8,628 bases of DNA from an uncultured Zoogloea sp. Its GTDB lineage: Bacteria; Pseudomonadota; Gammaproteobacteria; Burkholderiales; Rhodocyclaceae. The notes under the pieces are model-generated. The model was not told where the DNA came from. It worked only from the letters and a program-made list of their open reading frames with translations, and made no database searches. Positions 1 through 5,253 of the stretch are shown one piece after another. Each line of letters starts with the position of its first letter. Within the stretch, counting starts at the first letter, position 1. The stretch is from the NCBI GenBank assembly GCA_937967645.1, contig CALBTT010000028.1:1-8628 (forward strand), read 5' to 3'. The translations under genes were made by a program, and so were the position numbers.

Positions 1-746
1 GGGTCGCGCAGCAGCAGGCGGCGGTAGTCGTGGATCAGCAGGATGCGCAGCAGGAAGGTGCTCTCGTCGTCGATCGCGTCCTGGCCGTCCCGCAGCTGAT
101 CCAGCACCGGCTGGTAGCGGTCGACGAACTCCGCATACACCCCGGCCAGGCGTTCCAGGTTCCAGGCCCGGTGCACCATCTCGATGTCGCTGGCCGCGCC
201 GCCCAGCTGCGCGTCGGCGGCCATCAGGGGCTTGAGCTTGCCCAGTACGTCGGCCAGACCTTCGGCGATCAGCGCATCGAAGGCCGCCCGCAGGTCGGCG
301 CTGGGATGGACGAAGCAGTCGCCGCCCAGGCTGCCGAAGCCCTGCCAGAACAGCGCCCGGCGCAGGGCGTCGCGCTGCTTGGCGTTGAGGTCGCCCGCCG
401 CGATGATGAGGCGCCAGCGGCGGTCCCACTGGGGCGCGCTGGAGGCGTAGATGTGACGGGAGGCTTCCTCGAAGCGGCGCTGGCCGGCGGGGGTGAGCAG
501 GTAGTCGGTGCGCCGGCCGGAGGGCTCGGAGCGCAGCCATTCTTCCTTGGCCAGACGGAACACCGAGGTCCGGATCAGGCGCTCGTTGAGCTCCAGCGGT
601 TCGAGCAGACGGATCAGGCTGCCCAGCCAGATGCGGCTGCCCCGCGGCATGATGGCGTCGCCGAACACGGAAATGATCAGGGAGCCCGCCTGCACGCGGC
701 CCTGCTGGCGGAACTCGTCGAGGCGTTTCTGAAGGGGGGGAAGCAC
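1..746 (-). CDS. paaX: PaaX, phenylacetyl-CoA-responsive transcriptional repressor (3' end cut by window edge)
   Basis: PaaX-family repressors bind paa promoters and are released by phenylacetyl-CoA. The minus-strand frame is open from 746 to the left edge and gives 248 residues. It has the PaaX hallmarks: the N-terminal AGSLIISVFGDAIMPRG (residues 20-36), the winged-helix segment with LNERLIRTSVFRLAKEEWL (53-71), the wing RRTDYLLTPAG (78-88), the central SSAPQWDRRWRL (102-113) and the late segment TFLLRILLIHDYRRLLLRD (230-248). Known PaaX proteins are about 300 residues, so roughly 50-65 C-terminal residues lie outside the window. The start is the GTG at 746-744. It is the only usual start codon between the upstream in-frame stop and the conserved N-terminus, but no clear Shine-Dalgarno precedes it, so translation may be weak. 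It lies downstream of, and parallel to, the reductase gene and could be read from the same transcript. The family is clear; the exact start is less certain. Confidence 0.92.
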   Translation of the reverse strand, partial: MLPPLQKRLDEFRQQGRVQAGSLIISVFGDAIMPRGSRIWLGSLIRLLEPLELNERLIRTSVFRLAKEEWLRSEPSGRRTDYLLTPAGQRRFEEASRHIYASSAPQWDRRWRLIIAAGDLNAKQRDALRRALFWQGFGSLGGDCFVHPSADLRAAFDALIAEGLADVLGKLKPLMAADAQLGGAASDIEMVHRAWNLERLAGVYAEFVDRYQPVLDQLRDGQDAIDDESTFLLRILLIHDYRRLLLRD

Positions 747-794
747 GTGCGGGGCCGTATGGCTGCAACAAAGCCGGGATTTTAGCGGCTTGCT

Positions 795-846
795 ATCCCT
801 TTTTGGGGATTTTGGGCATCAGCGTGCCTGCATGGGGTCATGCAGG
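795..846. repeat. Two short hairpins in the paaX 5' region
   Basis: The 198-bp gap 747-944 holds two small palindromes beside the 87-bp element. ATCCC (795-799) and GGGAT (806-810) flank a 6-nt loop. CCTGCATG (827-834) and CATGCAGG (839-846) form a perfect 8-bp inverted repeat around GGGT. Neither is followed by a convincing U-run on either strand, so a classical intrinsic terminator is not supported. They lie 50-100 bp before the paaX start, where an autoregulatory operator or leader hairpin could be; this is inference only. Confidence 0.35.
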
Positions 847-851
847 GCCTA

Positions 852-938
852 TGCTGGGGCGGCTTCAGCCGCCCTTCACGCTCGAATCGCTGACAGATCC
901 ATGATCACCGTCGGCGGGCGGCTGAAGCCGCCCCTACA
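852..938. mobile_element. REP/MITE-like 87-bp inverted-repeat element, copy 1
   Basis: Two 23-bp arms face each other around a 41-bp spacer (875-915). The left-arm core GGGCGGCTTCAGCCGCCC (857-874) is itself a 7-bp hairpin with a TTCA loop. The right-arm core (916-933) is its exact reverse complement, followed by CTACA. Read on the minus strand, the right arm therefore begins with a GTAG tetranucleotide before the hairpin, as in REP sequences mobilised by RAYT (REP-associated IS200-like) transposases. The left arm has GCTG instead, so it is degenerate. A second copy of the same total length and spacer length lies at 2074-2160. The element begins 6 bp after the reductase stop and could serve as a 3' mRNA stabiliser or a partial terminator. 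No transposase is in the window, so it would be non-autonomous. Confidence 0.75.
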
Positions 939-944
939 GTAGCC

Positions 945-1994
945 TCACAGCGTCAGCAGGTGTGCCGCATCCGGCACCACGGGTTGCTGCTGGGCGAAGA
1001 AGCCTTCGGTATGGACGAGCTCAGGCCGGGCGCCCTGGGCTTTGACGGTGGCGATGCAGCTGTCCACGAACTCCGGGCTGCCGGCGGCGAAGATCGTGTG
1101 CTTCGACAAGTCGGGAAAGAGCCCGGGCAAGACCGCATCGACGCGGCCGGCCAGGTAGCCCTCGCGCGTTTCGCGGGTCAGGGTGATCTTGTAGTCGAAG
1201 TTGCGGTGCTTGGTCCGCCACCAGGCGAGCAGGCCGCGGCCATACACGTCGGCCTCGCTGCGCGCCGAGATCAGGATGGTGACCGGCTTGCGGAAGCCGC
1301 GCCGCAGCGCCGCCTCGGTGAGGGCGAGGATGGGGGCCAGGCCGGTGCCTGCGGCGAGGCACAGGACCGGGGTGTCGACCCCGGGGTCGCCGATGAAGGT
1401 GCCGTAGGCGCCGGACACTTTGACGCTTTCGCCGACCGCCAGCGTGTCGTGGACCCAGGCGCTGGTCACGCCGTCGTCGGCGCGGGCCACCTGCAGCACC
1501 AGTTCGCCATCCGGCCGGGGGGCGTTGGAGATCGAGTAGGCGCGGGCCGGGATGCCGGCGCGGGGGTTGCCGATCGTCACGTACTGACCAGGCCAGTAGC
1601 GGATCGGCTGGCCGACCGGGCGCAGGCGCAGTTCGACCACCCGCTCGGCGACGCCGCGCTTGTCGGTGACCACGAAGAGGGCATCCTCCCGCGGTGGAAA
1701 GAGCTTGGGCCTGGCGTCTTCGGTGCCCCATTCGATGCTCAGCTCGTCGGAGATGGGCTTGGCCATGCACATCAGGCCGTAACCCTGGCGGCGTTCGTCC
1801 TGGGACAGGGCCATGTCGAGGACCATGCCCTGGTCGAACTGGCCGGCGGTGACCTTGACCTTGCATTCGCCGCAGGCGCCGGCGCGGCAGTTGTTGGGCA
1901 GCGCGTAGCCTGCCTTTTCGAGGGCCATCAGCACGGTGTCGCCATAAGCGCACTCCACCGACTTGCCCGAGGGTTGCATGATGATGCGGGCCAT
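945..1994 (-). CDS. Ferredoxin-FAD-NAD(P)H oxidoreductase, electron-transfer component of an oxygenase
   Basis: This 349-residue soluble protein should pass electrons from NAD(P)H through FAD and a [2Fe-2S] cluster to an oxygenase. Domains run in order: a plant-type ferredoxin (about 1-90) with cluster cysteines C36, C41, C44 and C76 (CRAGACGEC, then LMC); an FAD domain (about 100-205) with the flavin motif RAYS at 151-154; and an NAD domain (about 208-320) with AAGTGLAP (214-221). The C-terminal HTEGFFA (328-334) is in the position of the flavin-side tail of this family. The Fd-FAD-NAD order matches phenol hydroxylase (DmpP) and BenC-type reductases. PaaE, the paa epoxidase reductase, has the ferredoxin at the C-terminus, so this is not PaaE. 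ATG at 1994 is preceded by AGGAA at suitable spacing. It follows the diiron protein gene by 207 bp, a gap holding an 87-bp repeat element. The natural reading is that it reduces that diiron protein; the substrate is unknown. Confidence 0.88.
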   Translation of the reverse strand: MARIIMQPSGKSVECAYGDTVLMALEKAGYALPNNCRAGACGECKVKVTAGQFDQGMVLDMALSQDERRQGYGLMCMAKPISDELSIEWGTEDARPKLFPPREDALFVVTDKRGVAERVVELRLRPVGQPIRYWPGQYVTIGNPRAGIPARAYSISNAPRPDGELVLQVARADDGVTSAWVHDTLAVGESVKVSGAYGTFIGDPGVDTPVLCLAAGTGLAPILALTEAALRRGFRKPVTILISARSEADVYGRGLLAWWRTKHRNFDYKITLTRETREGYLAGRVDAVLPGLFPDLSKHTIFAAGSPEFVDSCIATVKAQGARPELVHTEGFFAQQQPVVPDAAHLLTL

Positions 1995-2073
1995 TGAAGA
2001 TTCCTGTCAGGTTGGGGCCGTTGGTGCCCCTGTCGTTTCTGGTGAGGCAGGGCGTAGGGGGGTGGTGTAGCCG

Positions 2074-2160
2074 TGTAGGGGCGACTTCAGTCGCCCGACG
2101 TGCGTTGATCGATGGCAGGCCGTTGAGCGGCGTCCGCGGGCGGCTGAAGCCGCCCCTACA
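2074..2160. mobile_element. REP/MITE-like 87-bp inverted-repeat element, copy 2
   Basis: This has the same architecture and length as copy 1: a 23-bp arm (2074-2096), a 41-bp spacer (2097-2137) and a 23-bp inverted arm (2138-2160). Both outer ends keep TGTAG/CTACA. The left hairpin is GGGCGACTTCAGTCGCCC against GGGCGGC/GCCGCCC in the other arms. The G-to-A change is matched by C-to-T in the opposite strand of the stem, so pairing is kept. By eye, the two 41-bp spacers agree at about 23 of 41 ungapped positions, so the copies probably share descent as whole elements. It sits 41 bp downstream of the diiron gene stop, between that gene and its presumed reductase, in the same orientation as copy 1. 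Confidence 0.78.
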
Positions 2161-2188
2161 TCGCCCCCACACCGTCCCTACATCGCCC
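2154..2188 (+). repeat. 13-bp direct repeat at the edge of element copy 2
   Basis: CCCTACATCGCCC occurs at 2154-2166 and again at 2176-2188, one period of 22 bp. The first copy spans the outer end of the 87-bp element. On the other side (about 2051-2073), GTAGGGG- and GTAG-like pieces resemble the reverse complement of this flank, so the palindromic region extends imperfectly over about 2051-2188. It may be a degraded neighbouring REP unit or slippage at the element end. Confidence 0.5.
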
Positions 2189-2201
2189 GCGTGGAGCTGC
2201 G

Positions 2202-3230
2202 TCAGAACACCGGGATGATGTCTTCCATGTCCAGGTCGCTGACTTCCTGGCCGGTGATGCCCACTTCCGGAATGGCGGGGAAGGGGATGTTGTAGCGGTC
2301 GAGCACGCCCTTCAGGTTGATCATGGCGTTCTTCCAGTTCTGCAGCTTGGCGTCGTAGGTGGGGATGCCGAAGCCGGCGCCGCGGGCCACTTCTTCGGCT
2401 TCGCGCTGGTTGCCGATGAAATCTTCAGGCAGGTCCCAGAACTCCATCGGCGGCTCGAACAGCACGGCGGACAGGAACAGGTAGCCGGCCCGGATCTGTT
2501 TGGTGACGATGGCCTTGGTCTCTTCCTTGAGGCCCGGGTAGTCGCGCTCCATCACCGCCATGCAGATCGCCATGTGGCGGCCTTCGTCGCGGCCAATGTT
2601 CTTGAAGCCTTCCTTGAACACCGCCTCGCGGGAGTTCTCGTACATCTGCTTGAAGATCGTGGCGGCGGCGATTTCCCCCATCAGGAAGGAGCTGAACAGC
2701 ACGGCCAGGTCGTACTTGGGCACGGCCTGCTTGTAACCGGTCCAGTAGCGGCCGCCGTTGAAGTACAGCCAGCGCACGTTCTTCTGCAGGCGTTTGCCGA
2801 GTTCGGTCTTGGGTTCGTAGGTCAGCGGGTCCGGATGACCGAGCAGCCGGGTGATGGCGAGGCCGCACATGATCTCGTGGTTCTGCTCGTCACGGGTCAC
2901 CGAGAAGAAGCACTTGCGCACCGGATCTTCCTCATGGACCTCATAGGTCTTGATCAGGGCTTCGGCAAAGACCGGGGGGGCGGAGGCGTCGAAGACCGAC
3001 AGCAGGCTCCACCAGTAGGCGATGGATTCGCGCTCCTCCCAGGTGTAGCTGTCCAGGTCGAGGGTGTCCCAGGGCAGCTTCTCGGGGTCCCAGTTTTCGC
3101 GCAGGGAGGCTTCCCAGACCTCCTGCAGCTTCTTCGTCTTGCTGTTCCAGGACAGGGGATAGATGTTGGGCTGCGGGGTTTCCGGCGGGAACTCCATCTT
3201 GTCGGCAAAACGTTCCTTGTGGCTGGCCAT
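2202..3230 (-). CDS. Ferritin-like diiron oxygenase component (ribonucleotide-reductase R2-like fold), substrate unknown
   Basis: This 342-residue soluble, mainly helical protein has two E-x-x-H motifs, the mark of the ferritin-like/R2 diiron superfamily. The six likely iron ligands are E90 (FAEAL), E115 and H118 (RDEQNHE), E186 (LMGEIA), and E216 and H219 (RDEGRHM). The E-x-x-H motifs are 101 residues apart, as expected for a four-helix diiron bundle. The position four after the first ligand His, where E. coli NrdB has its radical tyrosine, is C122, so a ribonucleotide reductase role is unlikely. The protein does not resemble PaaA/PaaC as I know them, and I do not recognise a characterised enzyme. 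The ATG at 3230 has a strong AGGAGG ribosome site. Its presumed electron donor is encoded next downstream, and it is divergent from paaN, with a matching candidate operator. An O2-dependent step linked to phenylacetate or a related aromatic is plausible but unproven. Confidence 0.85.
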   Translation of the reverse strand: MASHKERFADKMEFPPETPQPNIYPLSWNSKTKKLQEVWEASLRENWDPEKLPWDTLDLDSYTWEERESIAYWWSLLSVFDASAPPVFAEALIKTYEVHEEDPVRKCFFSVTRDEQNHEIMCGLAITRLLGHPDPLTYEPKTELGKRLQKNVRWLYFNGGRYWTGYKQAVPKYDLAVLFSSFLMGEIAAATIFKQMYENSREAVFKEGFKNIGRDEGRHMAICMAVMERDYPGLKEETKAIVTKQIRAGYLFLSAVLFEPPMEFWDLPEDFIGNQREAEEVARGAGFGIPTYDAKLQNWKNAMINLKGVLDRYNIPFPAIPEVGITGQEVSDLDMEDIIPVF

Positions 3231-3273
3231 GTGACTCCTCCTTTGGTTGATCCGTCTGAATGCGGTTGGCGTG

Positions 3274-3290
3274 CAAACCCGTAAGGTTTG
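3274..3290 (-). promoter_or_regulatory. Small hairpin in the predicted diiron-gene leader
   Basis: CAAACC (3274-3279) and GGTTTG (3285-3290) form a perfect 6-bp inverted repeat with a 5-nt loop. It would lie at or just after the predicted transcription start of the minus-strand unit. It could be a leader stem or an operator half-site pair; function is not shown. Confidence 0.3.
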
Positions 3291-3298
3291 TGAGGTTA

Positions 3299-3328
3299 AT
3301 AATGATACAAAACAAAAATAAACGTCAA
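3299..3328 (-). promoter_or_regulatory. Candidate sigma-70 promoter of the diiron oxygenase gene
   Basis: On the minus strand the -35 candidate is TTGACG (3328-3323). The best-spaced -10 is CATTAT (3304-3299) at 18 bp. TATCAT (3307-3302) is a better -10 match but at only 15 bp. The inverted repeat 3303-3341 brackets the -35 and covers the -10, so a bound regulator would block polymerase. The leader to the ATG at 3230 would be about 60 nt. Confidence 0.5.
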
Positions 3329-3341
3329 CAATTTTGTATCA
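3303..3341. promoter_or_regulatory. Perfect 10-bp inverted repeat, candidate operator 1
   Basis: TGATACAAAA (3303-3312) and TTTTGTATCA (3332-3341) are exact reverse complements with a 19-bp spacer. The centre-to-centre distance of 29 bp is close to three helical turns, which suits a dimer or tetramer binding one DNA face. PaaX, encoded nearby, is the obvious candidate regulator, but I cannot confirm its binding consensus in this lineage; a TetR-type PaaR encoded elsewhere is an alternative. Confidence 0.6.
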
Positions 3342-3498
3342 CGTCAGGTTTTGGGTGGATCGGCGTTTTTCCGCTGTGCACCATGAAATTTTTCAGAAAA
3401 AACCTCTTAAACAAACATAACTAATTGTTTTTTATAGTTTTGAAAATGGTAAACAAATTCCTCATAAAGAAATTTTTACCAAACCTAGCAGAAAAAAT

Positions 3499-3538
3499 TG
3501 ATACCAAGCATTGACATAGATCAGATGAATTTGTAACG
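3499..3538. promoter_or_regulatory. Degenerate second copy of the inverted repeat, candidate operator 2
   Basis: TGATACCAAG (3499-3508) matches the operator 1 half-site at 8 of 10 positions. ATTTGTAACG (3529-3538) matches the opposite half-site at 7 of 10. The spacer is 20 bp against 19 in operator 1. The first half-site lies just upstream of the -35 box and the second overlaps the -10 box of the paaN promoter, the same order as in operator 1 read in its own transcription direction. A weaker copy is consistent with, but does not prove, lower-affinity repression of the paa operon. Confidence 0.5.
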
Positions 3539-3539
3539 T
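3511..3539 (+). promoter_or_regulatory. Candidate sigma-70 promoter of the paa operon
   Basis: A perfect -35 TTGACA (3511-3516) is followed at 17 bp by TAACGT (3534-3539), a weak -10 with only 3 of 6 consensus bases, suggesting help from an activator or low basal use. The leader to the paaN ATG would be about 30 nt. The same stretch, TTGACATAGATCAG (3511-3524), resembles the FNR/Anr box TTGAT-N4-ATCAA in 8 of 10 defined positions. Confidence 0.5.
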
Positions 3540-3576
3540 TTGCTCCAGTAGAACAAACCCAACCGGAGACAGACGC

Positions 3577-5244
3577 ATGACGCATCCCCTGTTCGAAAAG
3601 CACCGTGCAACCCTGGAGGGCGCCCTCGGTGCCATCGCCACCCGTTCCTACTGGTCGGCCTTCCCGGAGATGCCCAGCCCCAAGCTCTACGGCGAAACCG
3701 CACCCGATGACGGCAAGCGCGCCTTCGAGGCGCACCTGGGCAAGCAGTTCGAACTTGGGCAGCCGGGGCAGGGTGGTTGGCATGGCGGCGAATCCTCGCC
3801 CTATGGCATCGAGCTGGGCGTGAGCTACCCCGTATGTGATCCGGAAGCCCTGATCGCCGCAGGCCTCGAGGCCATGAAGGGCTGGCAGGCAGCGGGTGCG
3901 GACGGCCGTACCGGGATCTGTCTCGAGATCCTCGACCGCCTCAACAAGCAGAGCTTCGAGCTGGCCCACGCGGTGATGATGACCACCGGGCAGGGCTGGA
4001 TGATGGCCTTCCAGGCCGGTGCGCCCCATGCCCAGGACCGTGGCCTCGAGGCGGTGGCCTACGCCTGGCGCGAGCAGAGCTTCGTGCCCGCCGAGACGGT
4101 CTGGGAGAAGCCCCAGGGCAAGAACCCGGCGCTGGTCATGAAGAAGCACTTCCAGATCGTCGGTCGCGGCATCGGCCTGGTGATCGGCTGCGGCACCTTC
4201 CCGACCTGGAACACCTACCCGGGTCTCTTCGCGGCGCTGTCCACCGGCAACGCGGTGATCGTCAAGCCCCACAGCAACGCCATCCTGCCGGCCGCCATCA
4301 CCGTGCGCACCATCCGCACCGTGCTGGCCGAGAACGGCATCGATCCCAACCTGGTGAGCCTCTGCGTCACCGACAAGCGCGCCACCACCCAGGCGCTGGC
4401 CACCCATCCGGCGGTCAAGTCGGTCGACTTCACCGGCGGCAACGTGTTCGGCCAGTGGCTGATCGACAACTGCCGCCAGGCCCAGGTGTATGCCGAACTG
4501 GCCGGTGTGAACAACATCGTCATCGACTCCACCGACAGCTACAAGGCGATGCTGGGCAACCTGGCCTTCACCCTGTCTCTGTACTCGGGCCAGATGTGCA
4601 CCACCTCCCAGGCCCTCTTCGTGCCGGCCGGCGGGATCCAGACCGAGGATGGACCGAAGAGCTACGACGAGTTCTGCGCCGATCTGGCCAAGGCCATCGA
4701 GCGCTTCCTGTCCAAACCCGAGGTGGCGCACGCCGTGCTGGGTGCGATCCAGTCCGCCGACACCGCGGAGCGCGTCGAGCTGGCCAACAGCGGCGCCCTG
4801 GGCAAGGTGGTGCTGGCCTCTACGGCCCTCGCCAACCCCGATTTCCCGGCCGCCAAGGTGCGTACCCCGGTGTTGCTGGCCTGCGATGCCTCTGACGAAA
4901 AGGCCTACATGGAAGAGCGCTTCGGCCCGATCAGCTTCATCGTCAAGGTGGCCGACACGGCAGCTGGCATTGCCCTGTCCGAGCGCGTGGTGAGCACCCA
5001 CGGCGCGCTGACTGCCGGTGTCTACTCCACCCGGCAGGACGTCATCGATGCGATGACCGAGGCCACCTGGCGCAGCAAGGTCGCCCTGTCGATCAACCTG
5101 ACCGGCGGCGTCTTCGTCAATCAGTCGGCGGCCTTCTCCGACTACCACGGCACCGGCGGCAACCCGGCGGCCAACGCGTCCTACGCCGATTCGGCCTTCG
5201 TCGCCAACCGCTTCCGCGTGATCCAGCGCCGCTACCACGCCTGA
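3577..5244 (+). CDS. paaN: PaaN-type aldehyde dehydrogenase, ring-opened semialdehyde-CoA oxidation (short form, no hydratase domain)
   Basis: This is the PaaN/PacL type of aldehyde dehydrogenase. It oxidises the semialdehyde made by opening oxepin-CoA (3-oxo-5,6-dehydrosuberyl-CoA semialdehyde) to the acid, with NADP as the likely cofactor. The 555 residues contain an ALDH fold: cofactor-binding lysine K230 (IVKPHSN), the strand motif FTGG (285-288), general base E307 (AELAG), catalytic cysteine C341 (SGQMCTTSQ) and the EERFGP motif (447-451+). The N-terminal SYWSAFPEMPSPKLYGE (24-40) is characteristic of the roughly 550-residue PaaN family. Unlike E. coli PaaZ (about 680 residues), it ends without the C-terminal MaoC-like hydratase, so a separate enoyl-CoA hydratase must hydrolyse oxepin-CoA. 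Start: the ATG at 3577 follows CCGGAGA at good spacing. It is the first gene of the plus-strand operon, 9 bp before paaG. Some databases would call it paaZ. Confidence 0.93.
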   Translation: MTHPLFEKHRATLEGALGAIATRSYWSAFPEMPSPKLYGETAPDDGKRAFEAHLGKQFELGQPGQGGWHGGESSPYGIELGVSYPVCDPEALIAAGLEAMKGWQAAGADGRTGICLEILDRLNKQSFELAHAVMMTTGQGWMMAFQAGAPHAQDRGLEAVAYAWREQSFVPAETVWEKPQGKNPALVMKKHFQIVGRGIGLVIGCGTFPTWNTYPGLFAALSTGNAVIVKPHSNAILPAAITVRTIRTVLAENGIDPNLVSLCVTDKRATTQALATHPAVKSVDFTGGNVFGQWLIDNCRQAQVYAELAGVNNIVIDSTDSYKAMLGNLAFTLSLYSGQMCTTSQALFVPAGGIQTEDGPKSYDEFCADLAKAIERFLSKPEVAHAVLGAIQSADTAERVELANSGALGKVVLASTALANPDFPAAKVRTPVLLACDASDEKAYMEERFGPISFIVKVADTAAGIALSERVVSTHGALTAGVYSTRQDVIDAMTEATWRSKVALSINLTGGVFVNQSAAFSDYHGTGGNPAANASYADSAFVANRFRVIQRRYHA

Positions 5245-5253
5245 GGACCCGCC

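Larger units (their letters stand above)
3231..3576. promoter_or_regulatory. AT-rich divergent promoter region between the diiron oxygenase arm and the paa operon
   Basis: These 346 bp carry no credible gene and are strikingly AT-rich in the middle (about 3290-3540) compared with the GC-rich genes on both sides. They hold two candidate promoters facing outward, two copies of a spaced inverted-repeat operator, and further palindromes. One is an imperfect inverted repeat from GGTAAA (3448-3453) to TTTACC (3475-3480), with AATT segments pairing further inward. The arrangement suggests that both transcription units are controlled from here. Confidence 0.75.

Noticed and set aside
30..785. A 251-codon plus-strand frame opposite paaX
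   Set aside because: The minus strand encodes PaaX with conserved motifs over the whole stretch; the plus frame is compositionally biased and unrecognisable.
795..810. Intrinsic terminator after the reductase gene
   Set aside because: The stem is only 5 bp and no U-run follows it in the direction of transcription.
960..1997. A 345-codon plus-strand frame antisense to the reductase gene
   Set aside because: It is the mirror of a well-supported [2Fe-2S]-FAD-NAD reductase and has no recognisable motifs.
2202..3230. The diiron protein as PaaA, the epoxidase catalytic subunit
   Set aside because: The sequence around the ligands and the N-terminus do not resemble PaaA, no PaaB/C/D genes adjoin it, and the neighbouring reductase has the opposite domain order to PaaE.
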